A DNA stretch of 64,000 bases from Streptomyces violascens (lineage in GTDB: Bacteria > Actinomycetota > Actinomycetes > Streptomycetales > Streptomycetaceae). The stretch covers positions 1 to 64,000 of the forward strand of contig NZ_BMUA01000009.1 of assembly GCF_014649955.1 (NCBI RefSeq). Reading direction: 5' to 3'. Below are positions 51,900 through 60,532 of the stretch, one piece after another; within the stretch, counting starts at the first letter, position 1; each line of letters starts with the position of its first letter. The notes beneath the pieces were generated by a model, which saw only the letters and a list, made by a program, of their open reading frames with translations, was not told the origin of the DNA and searched no databases. The position numbers and the translations under genes were made by a program.

Positions 51900-54800
51900 C
51901 TACCCCTCGGAGGACTTGCCACTCGAACGAGTTGCTCCAGCGGCGGCACCCGCCTTCACACCTGCGGAGGAACCACCGCCCGAGGCGGACTTGCCGCCCC
52001 CGCCCGGCGCCTCGAACGACTCCAGAGCCTCAAGTACATCTTGGACGCGGGAGATCTCGGCATTGATGTCGGCGCGCCGCCGTACCAGGACGTCGAGTTC
52101 GCGCTTGCCCTCCTCGACCGTGCGGCGCGCCTCGGCGGCCGCCTCGTCGCGCAGCGCGGTGGCCTCGCGGATCAGCTCGGCCTTCTTGGTCTCGGCCTCC
52201 TTGAGCAGCGCCTCCGCCTTCTTCACCGCGGCGATACGCACCTTGCCCGCCTCGGAGTTGGCGTCGGAGACCAGCTCCTTGGCCTTGGCCTCGGCCTCGG
52301 CGGCCTGCTCGGTGGCGGCCTTCACCAGCTTGTCGACGCGCTCGCCCGCCGACTTCATCTGCTCGGCGCTCTCGCGGCGGGCCCGCTCGTGCAGCTCCTC
52401 GATCTCCGCCTCGGTGCGCGAACGCACCTCCTCGGTGCGCTCCCTTATGGCGGTGGCGTCCGCGCGCGCACCGGCGAGCAGCTCGTCGGCGTCCGTACGG
52501 GCCTTCTCCACCAGGGAGTTGCCCTCGACCGTCGACTCCGCGACGATCCGCTCGGCCTCCTTGCGGGCCGCGCCGACCATCGTGTCGGCCTGCTCCTCGG
52601 CCTCGGTGGCGGCGCGCAGCGCCTCCTCCTGGGCCTTGTTGATGAGCTGGTCGGCCTGCTCGGCCGCGTCCGCACGCCGCTTGGCGGCGGCCGTGCGGGC
52701 CTCGTCGAGCAGCCGGTCCGCCTCCTCGCGGGCCTCGGCCCGGGTCTTCTCCGCGGCCTCCTCGGTACGGGCCTTGTTCTTCTCGGCCTCGGCCCGGATC
52801 CGCTCGGCGGCCTGCTGGGCGGAGCCCACCGTGTCGGCGGCCTCGGCGCGCAGCCGCTCGGCCTCGCCGCTCGCCTCCGCGATGAGCTGGTCGGCCTGGG
52901 CGGCCGCGTCCGTACGCCGCTTGTCGGCGGCCCGGCGTGCCTCGTCGAGGATCCGGTCGGCCTCGGCGCGGGCTTCGTTTATGGTCTGCTCGGCCTCGGC
53001 ACTGGCCGCGCCCAGCGTGGAACCCGCGTCCGCGCGCGCCTCGGTGGTGACCAACTCGGCGTAAGCGTTGGCCTCGTTCGTGGTGCGCTCGGCGTCCGCC
53101 TCGGCCTTGCTGGTGACCCGCTCGGCCTGCTCGCGGGCGGCCGTCGTGACCTGCTCGGCCTCGGCGAGGGCCGCGGAGGTGACCCGGTCGGCCTCCTCGC
53201 GGGCCTCGGCGCGCAGCGCGTCGGCCTCGGCCTGGCCCTCGACCCGTACCTGCTGGGCCTCGGTGGTGAGGCGCTCGGCCTCGGCGGTCGACTCGGCGGC
53301 GAGCCGCTCGGCCTCCGCCGTCGCCTCGGTGACCAGGCGGTCGGCCTGGCTCGCGGCGTCGGAGCGGATGCGGTTGGCGTCCTCGCGGGCCTCGGCCCGG
53401 GTGCGGGCCGCGTCCTGCTCGGAGGAGGCGAGCGCGTCGGAGGCCTCGGTGCGCATGCGTTGCGCGTACTCGGAGGCGTCCGAACGGGCCTTCTCCGCCT
53501 CGGCCATGGCGTCCGCGACGGTCCGCTCGGCCAGCGCCTTGGCGGCCTCGGACTCCTCCTGGGCACGGGCCCGGACCCGGCCCGCGTCCTCGCTCGCGCG
53601 CTCCCGCTCGGCGTGCGCGTCGGCGCGGACCCGGTCCGCCTCCTCCTGCGCCTCGGTCGTGGTGCGCTCCGCCGCGTGCTCGGCCGCGCTGCGCAGACCG
53701 GCGATCTCCTGCTCGGCCTCCTCGCGGAGCCCGGACACCGAATCCCGTACGTCCTTGGCGGTCTGCTCGGCCGCCGACACCAGCTCGGTTGCGCGCCGGT
53801 CGGCCTCCTCGCCGAGCCGCTGCGCCTCGGCCTGCGCCTCCTCGACCCGCTTGCGGGCGGAGGCGAGCAGGTCCTCGCTCTGCTCGCGGGCCTGGGCGCG
53901 CTCCGAATCGGCTTCCGCGCGCGCCGAGTTGAGCGTTTCTTCGGCTTCGCGGCGGCGCCGGGCGGACTCCTCCTGGGCGGAGGCCAGTGCCTCGGCGGCC
54001 TCGGCGCCGACGCGCTCGGCGGCGGCCGCGGCCTCCGCACGCATCCGGTCGGCCGTCTCCTGCGCCTCGGACTTGAGCCGCTCGGCCTCCGCGGACGCCT
54101 CGGCGCGCAGCCGGGACGCCGCGTTCTCCGCCTCGGAACGGGCGGTCGCCGCATCGGAAGCGGCCTCGGTGCGCAGCCGCTCGGCCTCCTGCTCGGCCTG
54201 CGCCTGGAGCGTACGGATGCGCTCGGCGGCCTCGGTGCGGATCCGCTCGCTCTCCTCCGCGGCCTCGCGCCGGATCCGCTCGCCCTCGGCGCGGGCGTCG
54301 GTGAGGGCCTGCTCGGCGGCGGCGTGGCGCTGCTCGGCCTCGGTGTGCAGACGGGTCAGTTCCTCGGCGGCCTCGGCCTGACGGGCCGCTATGGCCCGCT
54401 CGGTCTCCGCGCGGAGCTCAACTGCCGCCTGCTCGGCGTCCGTTGTGGTCTGCTCGGCCTGCTCCTCGGCCTCCGTGCGCATTCGCTCGGCCTCGGCGCG
54501 GGTGCGCTCCAGCGTCTCCTCGGCCTGCCTGCGCAGCGTGTTGGCCCGCTCGACCGCTTCATTGCGTACGCGCTCGGACTCGTTGCCCGCGGTCGTCCGC
54601 AGCTCGTCGGCGTCGGCCTTCGCCTTGGCGAGGAGCTCCTCGGCGGTCTTGGCCGCCTCCTCGATCTGCTGCACGGCCTCGCGCCGTGCCTCGCCCCGGA
54701 TGCGCTCGCCCTCGGCGACCGCCTCGGCGCGCAGCTGCTCGGCCTCGCCGCGCAGCCGGCGGGCCTCCTCCTGGAGCTCGACCGTCTTGGCCCGGTACTC

Positions 54801-56090
54801 CTTGGTGTCGTCCTTGGCCGCGCCCTTGAGCTCGTCGGCCTGCTCGGCCGCCTCGCCGCGCAGCCGCTCCGCCTCGGCCTCCGCCTCGTGGCGGATCCGC
54901 TCGGCCTCCGCGGACGCCTTGCGGGTGGTCTCCCGGGCGTCCTCGGACGCCTTGGTCAGCACCTCCTCGGCCGTGCGCGCGGCCTTGGCGAGCTGGGCCG
55001 CGGTGTCCTCGGCGGCGCTGGAGCGCGCCGACTCGGCGGCCTCCGTGCGCAGCCGCTCGGCCTCCGCCTTCGCGTCCTCGAGCGCCTGCTCGGCCTCGGC
55101 CTTGAGGGTCTCGGACTCCTTGGTGGCTTCCGCGACGAGCCGGGCGATCTCGGTCTTCGCGGTCCTGGTGCGCTGTTCGTTGGCGGACTCGGCGCTCGCG
55201 AGCTGCTTGGCCGCGGCCTCCTTGGCCTCGGTGACGGCCCGTTCGGCCTCGGCGCGCGCCTCGCGCAACGCGGCCTCGGCCTCCTGCATCCGCTGCTCGG
55301 CGGCCCGGCTCAGCTCGGCCGCCTGCTGGCGCGCCTGGTCGGCCTCGGCGGTGGTGGTCGTACGCAGCCGCTCGGCGTGGGAGGTGGCCTCCTGGGCCTG
55401 CGTGGAGGCCGCGTTCAGGAGCCGCTCGGCGTCCTTGCGGGCGCGCAGCAGCGTGGCCTCGGCCTCGGCGCGGGCCGACTCGGCCTCGGCGCCGAGCCGT
55501 TGGCGGGCCTCCTCGGCGATGCGCGTCGCCTCGGCGCGGGCCGCGGCGAGCGCCTGCTCGGCCTCGGCGCGGGACTCTTCCATGAGCCGGCGGGCCTGCG
55601 ACTCGGTGCGGGCGCGCAGCTGTTCGGCCCACGCCACGTTCTCGTTGACGTGCGACTCGACGGTGGCCCGGCGCTCGGCCAGCTCCTGGTCCAGGCGCTG
55701 GCGGCGATTGACGGCCTCGGCGTGCAGCTCGGCCTGGAGACGCGCCTGGTGCTCGGCGTGCTCCTGGAGGATCCGCTGGGTCTGGGCCCGGGCGTCGCGC
55801 AGCTCGCGCTCGGCGTCGGTGCGCAGCTGCTCGGCCTGCATCTGGGCATTGCGGAGCAGCTGTTCGGCCTGGTAGCCGACGTTCGCCGCATCGTAGGCGG
55901 GACGGGTCGCGAGATTGCGGCGCGCCTCGTGGAGCTTGGCGCGCAGCACTTCGACCTGGTAGCCGAGATCCTCGGCGTGCTGAACGGCCTTCTCCCGCTC
56001 GGTCTTCAGCCGCTCCATCTCGGCCTCGAACCGCGAGAGGTGGTCGTCAGGCCGGTGGCTCTGGCTCTCCTGGCGTTCGTAGCCCCGCAC
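51900..56090 (-). CDS. scy: Scy, giant coiled-coil polarity protein
   Basis: Scy organises the tip-organising centre, recruiting DivIVA and FilP and controlling tip number. This copy is 1396 residues, somewhat longer than the S. coelicolor protein (1326, from memory). After a short head (about 1-60, DHLSRFEAEMERLKTERE with ordinary heptads) the protein is one very long coiled coil of Ala, Glu, Arg and Thr with recurring AEAERLRTEA units and near-periodic glutamates, and about 20 Gly-free repeats in the middle. It ends in a Gly/Ser/Lys-rich tail (FEAPGGGGKSASGGGSSAG). GTG start. The opposite strand is open throughout as a GC artefact. Confidence 0.95.
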   Translation of the reverse strand: MRGYERQESQSHRPDDHLSRFEAEMERLKTEREKAVQHAEDLGYQVEVLRAKLHEARRNLATRPAYDAANVGYQAEQLLRNAQMQAEQLRTDAERELRDARAQTQRILQEHAEHQARLQAELHAEAVNRRQRLDQELAERRATVESHVNENVAWAEQLRARTESQARRLMEESRAEAEQALAAARAEATRIAEEARQRLGAEAESARAEAEATLLRARKDAERLLNAASTQAQEATSHAERLRTTTTAEADQARQQAAELSRAAEQRMQEAEAALREARAEAERAVTEAKEAAAKQLASAESANEQRTRTAKTEIARLVAEATKESETLKAEAEQALEDAKAEAERLRTEAAESARSSAAEDTAAQLAKAARTAEEVLTKASEDARETTRKASAEAERIRHEAEAEAERLRGEAAEQADELKGAAKDDTKEYRAKTVELQEEARRLRGEAEQLRAEAVAEGERIRGEARREAVQQIEEAAKTAEELLAKAKADADELRTTAGNESERVRNEAVERANTLRRQAEETLERTRAEAERMRTEAEEQAEQTTTDAEQAAVELRAETERAIAARQAEAAEELTRLHTEAEQRHAAAEQALTDARAEGERIRREAAEESERIRTEAAERIRTLQAQAEQEAERLRTEAASDAATARSEAENAASRLRAEASAEAERLKSEAQETADRMRAEAAAAAERVGAEAAEALASAQEESARRRREAEETLNSARAEADSERAQAREQSEDLLASARKRVEEAQAEAQRLGEEADRRATELVSAAEQTAKDVRDSVSGLREEAEQEIAGLRSAAEHAAERTTTEAQEEADRVRADAHAERERASEDAGRVRARAQEESEAAKALAERTVADAMAEAEKARSDASEYAQRMRTEASDALASSEQDAARTRAEAREDANRIRSDAASQADRLVTEATAEAERLAAESTAEAERLTTEAQQVRVEGQAEADALRAEAREEADRVTSAALAEAEQVTTAAREQAERVTSKAEADAERTTNEANAYAELVTTEARADAGSTLGAASAEAEQTINEARAEADRILDEARRAADKRRTDAAAQADQLIAEASGEAERLRAEAADTVGSAQQAAERIRAEAEKNKARTEEAAEKTRAEAREEADRLLDEARTAAAKRRADAAEQADQLINKAQEEALRAATEAEEQADTMVGAARKEAERIVAESTVEGNSLVEKARTDADELLAGARADATAIRERTEEVRSRTEAEIEELHERARRESAEQMKSAGERVDKLVKAATEQAAEAEAKAKELVSDANSEAGKVRIAAVKKAEALLKEAETKKAELIREATALRDEAAAEARRTVEEGKRELDVLVRRRADINAEISRVQDVLEALESFEAPGGGGKSASGGGSSAGVKAGAAAGATRSSGKSSEG

Positions 56091-56290
56091 TGCGCGGTCC
56101 CATCCGTCCCCTGGTCGCGAACACTGCCCGTACGAGCGCCGTCCGACCGCGAGTAACAGCGGACGGGCCCCCGGTGAATGGTGTCAGATCAAAACAGGGG
56201 CGTGGGTCCCAGGCCCCGACCCGACCCCGGCCCGGAACCGCCCACTGTACCGGGCCGAGTATCCGGAGGTCCGGCCTCCACCGTGCGGGC

Positions 56291-56731
56291 TCAGTGGGCG
56301 GTGGTGCCTTCCGGGGCGGAAGTGACGAGTTCGGTGAGCACGCCGTGGCAGTCCTTGGGGTGCAGGAACGTGATCGACGAGCCCATCGAACCGATGCGCG
56401 GCTGGTCGTACAGGACCCGTACGCCCTTGTCGCGGATGGCCTCGGAGTCGGCCGTGACGTCCCCGGTGCCGAAGGCGATGTGGTGGACGCCCTCGCCGTT
56501 CTTGGCCAGCCACTTGCCGACCGCGGAGTCCTCGCGGGTCGGCTCCAGGAGCTGGAGGTAGGAGGCCCCGCCGTCGGAGGTCTCGTTGATCTTGAGCATG
56601 GCCTCGCGCACGCCCTGTTCCTCGTTGACCTCGGTGTGGAACACCTCGAATCCGTACGTCGCACGGTAGAACTCGACGGTCTTGTCGAGGTCGAAACAGG
56701 CGATCCCGATGTGGTCGATTCGCGTCAGCAT
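56291..56731 (-). CDS. mce: methylmalonyl-CoA epimerase
   Basis: The enzyme interconverts R- and S-methylmalonyl-CoA. The 146-residue protein belongs to the glyoxalase/VOC superfamily, with metal and catalytic residues in the expected places: RIDHIGIACFDLDKTVEFY (His), EVNEEQGVREAML, GEGVHHIAFGTGDV (His pair) and HGVLTELV (Glu). The ATG at 56731 starts where the family does; the longer frame upstream lacks a ribosome site. It is divergent from the thiolase gene and lies beside scy. Confidence 0.94.
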   Translation of the reverse strand: MLTRIDHIGIACFDLDKTVEFYRATYGFEVFHTEVNEEQGVREAMLKINETSDGGASYLQLLEPTREDSAVGKWLAKNGEGVHHIAFGTGDVTADSEAIRDKGVRVLYDQPRIGSMGSSITFLHPKDCHGVLTELVTSAPEGTTAH

Positions 56732-56794
56732 GGGTCCAGTGCAGCGCTCGCAGGGGTGATTACGCAACGTGCGCGCGATCACACCGGCTGCCCG

Positions 56795-56823
56795 GTGACG
56801 TGGGCAGTACCGCTCAGTACATT
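56795..56823 (+). promoter_or_regulatory. promoter of the acetyl-CoA acetyltransferase gene
   Basis: GTGACG (56795-56800) and TACATT (56818-56823) have the ideal 17-base spacing of the principal sigma factor. It lies in the divergent epimerase-thiolase gap and would start a leader of about 40 bases before the ATG at 56872. Confidence 0.55.
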
Positions 56824-56871
56824 CGAAGTAAACCCTCGTTCACACCCTCACCTCCCAAGGGGCCGTGCCTC

Positions 56872-58074
56872 ATGTCTGGAACGACCGGTACCACCTCAGT
56901 GATCGTCGCGGGCGCCCGTACGCCCATGGGCCGACTGCTCGGCTCCCTCAAGTCCTTCTCCGGTGCAGACCTCGGGGGGTTCGCCATCAAGGCGGCCCTG
57001 GACCGGGCCGGCATCGGCGGCGACCAGGTGCAGTACGTGATCATGGGTCAGGTGCTCCAGGCCGGGGCCGGCCAGATCCCCGCGCGCCAGGCGGCCGTCA
57101 AGGCCGGCATCCCGATGAACGTCCCCGCGCTCACCATCAACAAGGTGTGCCTGTCGGGTCTGGACGCGATCGCGCTGGCCGACCAGCTGATCCGCGCCGG
57201 TGAGTTCGACATCGTGGTCGCGGGTGGCCAGGAGTCGATGACCAACGCCCCGCACCTGCTGCCCAAGTCCCGCGAGGGCTTCAAGTACGGCGCGATCGAG
57301 ATGCTCGACGCGATGGCGTACGACGGTCTGACCGACTCGTTCGAGAACATCCCCATGGGCGAGTCCACGGAGAAGCACAACACCCGCCTGGGCATCGCCC
57401 GCCCCGAGCAGGACGCGATCGCCGCGGCCTCGCACCAGCGCGCCGCGGCCGCCCAGAAGAACGGCATCTTCGAGGCCGAGATCACCCCGGTCGAGATCCC
57501 GCAGCGCAAGGGCGACCCGGTCCTGTTCGCCAAGGACGAGGGCGTGCGCGCCGACACCACCGTCGAGTCCCTCGGCAAGCTGCGCCCCGCCTTCGCCAAG
57601 GACGGCACGATCACGGCCGGCACCTCCTCGCAGATCTCGGACGGCGCGGCCGCGGTCGTCGTCATGTCCAAGGCCAAGGCCGAGGAGCTGGGCCTGGAGT
57701 GGATCGCCGAGATCGGCGCCCACGGCAACGTGGCGGGCCCCGACAACTCACTCCAGTCGCAGCCCTCGAACGCGATCCGGCACGCGGTCGGCAAGGAGGG
57801 GATCACGGTCGAGGACCTTGACCTGATCGAGATCAACGAGGCCTTCGCGGCGGTCGCCGTGCAGTCAATGAAGGACCTCGGAGTTTCGCCGGAAAAGGTG
57901 AATGTCAACGGTGGCGCCATCGCCCTTGGCCACCCGATCGGCATGTCCGGCGCCCGTGTCGTGCTGCACCTCGCCCTCGAACTGAAGCGCCGCGGCGGCG
58001 GCGTCGGCGCGGCGGCCCTGTGCGGCGGCGGCGGTCAGGGCGACGCGCTCATCGTTCGCGTGCCGGGCAAGTAA
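56872..58074 (+). CDS. acetyl-CoA C-acetyltransferase (thiolase)
   Basis: The enzyme condenses two acetyl-CoA to acetoacetyl-CoA or the reverse. The 400-residue protein has the active-site Cys in NKVCLSGLDAIALADQLI, the GGQESMTNAPHLL loop, the His in INEAFAAV and the second Cys in CGGGGQGDALIV, with GGAIALGHPIGMSGARV between. The catalytic set is complete. ATG with AAGGGG ahead. It lies 56 bases upstream of meaB on the same strand and is one of three CoA-metabolism genes in this block. Confidence 0.94.
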   Translation: MSGTTGTTSVIVAGARTPMGRLLGSLKSFSGADLGGFAIKAALDRAGIGGDQVQYVIMGQVLQAGAGQIPARQAAVKAGIPMNVPALTINKVCLSGLDAIALADQLIRAGEFDIVVAGGQESMTNAPHLLPKSREGFKYGAIEMLDAMAYDGLTDSFENIPMGESTEKHNTRLGIARPEQDAIAAASHQRAAAAQKNGIFEAEITPVEIPQRKGDPVLFAKDEGVRADTTVESLGKLRPAFAKDGTITAGTSSQISDGAAAVVVMSKAKAEELGLEWIAEIGAHGNVAGPDNSLQSQPSNAIRHAVGKEGITVEDLDLIEINEAFAAVAVQSMKDLGVSPEKVNVNGGAIALGHPIGMSGARVVLHLALELKRRGGGVGAAALCGGGGQGDALIVRVPGK

Positions 58075-58130
58075 CCCCCGGAACCAACTCCCTGATCCCT
58101 GCGGTGCGTACGCGACTGAACGGAGCGGCA

Positions 58131-59087
58131 ATGGTGGACGTCCCCGAACTGGTGGCCCAGGCCCGGGAAGGCCGGCCCAGGGCCGTCGCCCGGCTGATCT
58201 CGCTGGTCGAGGGGGCGTCCCCGCAGCTGCGCGAGGTCATGGCGGCGCTTGCCCCGCTCGCGGGCAACGCGTACGTCGTGGGGCTCACGGGCTCGCCGGG
58301 TGTCGGCAAGTCGACGTCCACCTCGGCGCTCGTCACCGCGTACCGCAGGGCGGGGAAGCGGGTCGGCGTGCTCGCCGTCGACCCGTCCTCGCCCTTCTCG
58401 GGCGGGGCCCTGCTCGGCGACCGGGTGCGGATGTCCGAGCACGCCTCCGACCCGGGCGTCTACATCCGCTCGATGGCGACCCGGGGCCACCTGGGCGGCC
58501 TGGCCTGGGCCGCGCCGCAGGCGATCCGGGTCCTGGACGCGGCGGGCTGCGAGGTGATCCTGGTCGAGACGGTGGGCGTCGGCCAGTCGGAGGTCGAGAT
58601 CGCCTCGCAGGCCGACACCTCGGTGGTGCTGCTCGCGCCCGGCATGGGCGACGGCATCCAGGCGGCCAAGGCCGGAATCCTGGAGATCGGCGACCTGTAC
58701 GTCGTCAACAAGGCGGACCGGGACGGCGCGGACGCGACGGCCCGCGAGCTCAACCACATGCTGGGCCTCGGCGAATCACGCGGCCCGGGGGACTGGCGCC
58801 CGCCCATCGTCAAGACGGTGGCGGCACGCGGCGAGGGCATCGACGAGGTCGTGGAGGCCCTTGAGAAGCACCACGCGTGGATGGCCGAGCACGGCGTCCT
58901 CGCCGAGCGGCGCCGGGCCCGCGCGGCCCGCGAGGTCGAGACCATCGCGGTCACCGCCCTGCGCGAGCGCATCGGCTCCCTGCACGGCGACCGCCGCCTG
59001 GACGCGCTGGCGCAGCGCATCGTGGACGGCGAACTCGACCCGTACGCGGCGGCCGACGAACTGGTGGCCGGGCTGACCGGAGCGTAG
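58131..59087 (+). CDS. meaB: MeaB, methylmalonyl-CoA mutase-associated G3E GTPase
   Basis: MeaB loads and protects adenosylcobalamin in methylmalonyl-CoA mutase. The 318-residue protein has Walker A GLTGSPGVGKSTSTSAL, VLAVDPSSPFSGGALLGDRVRM, the Mg-binding VETVGVGQSE segment and NKADRDGA for guanine, with an N-terminal arm and a helical C-terminal dimer region. The ATG lies after CGGAGCGGCA. No mutase gene is in the window, but an epimerase is encoded next to it, so these genes serve the same pathway. Confidence 0.96.
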   Translation: MVDVPELVAQAREGRPRAVARLISLVEGASPQLREVMAALAPLAGNAYVVGLTGSPGVGKSTSTSALVTAYRRAGKRVGVLAVDPSSPFSGGALLGDRVRMSEHASDPGVYIRSMATRGHLGGLAWAAPQAIRVLDAAGCEVILVETVGVGQSEVEIASQADTSVVLLAPGMGDGIQAAKAGILEIGDLYVVNKADRDGADATARELNHMLGLGESRGPGDWRPPIVKTVAARGEGIDEVVEALEKHHAWMAEHGVLAERRRARAAREVETIAVTALRERIGSLHGDRRLDALAQRIVDGELDPYAAADELVAGLTGA

Positions 59088-59135
59088 CTCCGGCCGGAAC
59101 CCGGGTCCGACCGGATCCAGTGGTCTGACCGTGCG

Positions 59136-59612
59136 TCAGATCTTGCCGCGGTGGCCCCGCAGGTGATCCGCGACAGGGGCGAGTGACTCGCGTAGATCCG
59201 CGAGCGCCTCGCCCGACAGCAGATCGATGAAGTGGCGCCGTACGGAGGCCACGTGGTGAGGGGCGACCTTCTCCATGGTCTCCGTGCCGTGCTCGGTGAG
59301 GACGGCGAACAGGCCGCGCCGGTCCGACTCGCAGTTCTCGCGCCGGACCAGGCCCGCGTTCTCCATGCGGGTGATCTGGTGCGAGAGACGGCTCTTGGAC
59401 TGGAGGGTGGCGGCCGCGAGGTCGCTCATCCGCATCCGCCTGTCGGCCGACTCCGAGAGGTTCACCAGGATCTCGTAGTCGTTGTTGGTCAGGCCGAACG
59501 GCTGCAGATCCTTTTCCATCTGGTACGTCAGCATCCTGTTGACGTCCAGATAGGTGCGCCAGGCGCACTGCTCGTCGTCGCTCAGCCAGTTCGTGGCCGT
59601 CTCGGTCTCCAT
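59136..59612 (-). CDS. MarR-family transcriptional regulator
   Basis: The 158-residue protein has the MarR winged helix-turn-helix (about 60-110, LNNDYEILVNLSESADRRMRMSDLAAATLQSKSRLSHQITRMENAGLVRRE and the wing DRRGLFAVLTEHG). No ligand is obvious. Upstream of its ATG is an AT-rich stretch (59613-59640, TCTACCTAAGAAGTTGAATTC) that may include its own operator. The meaB gene ends 49 bases away on the other strand. Confidence 0.92.
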   Translation of the reverse strand: METETATNWLSDDEQCAWRTYLDVNRMLTYQMEKDLQPFGLTNNDYEILVNLSESADRRMRMSDLAAATLQSKSRLSHQITRMENAGLVRRENCESDRRGLFAVLTEHGTETMEKVAPHHVASVRRHFIDLLSGEALADLRESLAPVADHLRGHRGKI

Positions 59613-59654
59613 ATGTGGATTCTACCTAAGAAGTTGAATTCTGAACCAAGTGTG

Positions 59655-59743
59655 GGAGTGTGACGCCCGGCACGTGATGCGATCGCGCCACTCGCGCGGC
59701 CCCGCCGAGCCCCGAAGGGCTCAGGCGTTCGACGTCACACTCC
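59655..59743. repeat. large inverted repeat with internal hairpin
   Basis: GGAGTGTGACG (59655-59665) is repeated inverted at 59733-59743 as a perfect 11-bp arm. Between them GAGCCC-CGAA-GGGCTC (59707-59722) forms a GNRA-like closed hairpin. The RNA or DNA could form a two-tiered structure at the 3' side of the AIM24 operon and the 5' side of marR. Terminator or regulatory role unknown. Confidence 0.55.
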
Positions 59744-59755
59744 GCAGACTACCGC

Positions 59756-60532
59756 TCACAGGCCGAAGCGACGCTGGAGGTCCCCCAGCTGGCCGGGAAG
59801 ACGCGGTCCCGCGCCCTGCTGGGCGTGCCCGCCCTGGCCGCCGCCCGGCACCCCGGGCTCGTTGGTGACCTGCCCGGTCGCCTGCTCCGCCATCAGTACC
59901 TCGGTGGACTGGAGCAGTACCGTACCGGCCCCTACGAACTCGAACTGGTGCTCCTCGCCGGACGTTCCGCCGAGCCCGGTGAGTGACCGGATTCCGCCCA
60001 GGACGCCCGTCATGTAGCCGTGGTCGTAGTGGTGGCAGGGCGAAGGGCAGTCCGCCCAGCCGACCAGCGCCTGCGGGTCCACCCGGATCGGCGGCTCCAT
60101 GAAGACGACCGGGCCGTTGGACGCGGCCACGAACTTGCCGGTGCCGATCAGCGTCAGGAACCCCGGCACGATCGACTGCTTGAGCGCGAGCGAGGGCTGG
60201 TACGCGAGCAGGTTGCCCGACCGGATCGTCAGGTTGCCCTCGTCCAGGTCGTAGCTGTTCACGTCGAAGGCGCGGTCCGCGAGCAGCATCTTGCCGCTGC
60301 CGTCCGCCACCACCCAGTCGCTGGCGTGCAGCGGCGAGTGGAAGCTCGTGCGAAGCAGCCGGTCGAGCCGGCCGTGGCCGATGCCGTTGAACTCGATCTG
60401 CCCGTAGTAGGCGATCATCTTGCCCTTCTGCAGGAACCACTGGCTCGATTTGAGCTCCACGCAGAAGGTGTACTTGTTGACGTTGTCGTCGGTCGGCAGC
60501 GAGTAGGGATCGAAGATCACCGGGGCGGTCAC
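59756..60532 (-). CDS. AIM24-family protein (third of three)
   Basis: The 258-residue protein belongs to the AIM24/TerD-like beta-sandwich family. It has a repeated strand plan (NVNKYTFCVELKSSQWFLQKGKMIAYYGQIEFNG, DEGNLTIRSGNLLAYQPSLAL and EHQFEFVGAGTVLLQSTE) and then a Gly/Gln-rich C-terminal tail. The GTG start overlaps the stop of the upstream AIM24 gene (GTGA). Function of the bacterial family is unknown; the yeast namesake affects mitochondrial inner-membrane organisation. Confidence 0.85.
   Translation of the reverse strand: MTAPVIFDPYSLPTDDNVNKYTFCVELKSSQWFLQKGKMIAYYGQIEFNGIGHGRLDRLLRTSFHSPLHASDWVVADGSGKMLLADRAFDVNSYDLDEGNLTIRSGNLLAYQPSLALKQSIVPGFLTLIGTGKFVAASNGPVVFMEPPIRVDPQALVGWADCPSPCHHYDHGYMTGVLGGIRSLTGLGGTSGEEHQFEFVGAGTVLLQSTEVLMAEQATGQVTNEPGVPGGGQGGHAQQGAGPRLPGQLGDLQRRFGL

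Noticed and set aside
51846..56156. A 1436-residue open frame on the + strand opposite scy
   Set aside because: Its Leu/Gly/Arg repeats are the mirror of the coiled-coil repeats on the minus strand. The scy frame has the known FilP/Scy context and codon use, so the antisense frame is a GC artefact.
59650..59868. Small + strand frame between marR and the AIM24 genes
   Set aside because: No ribosome site and a composition typical of shadow frames. It covers the inverted repeat and the end of an AIM24 gene.
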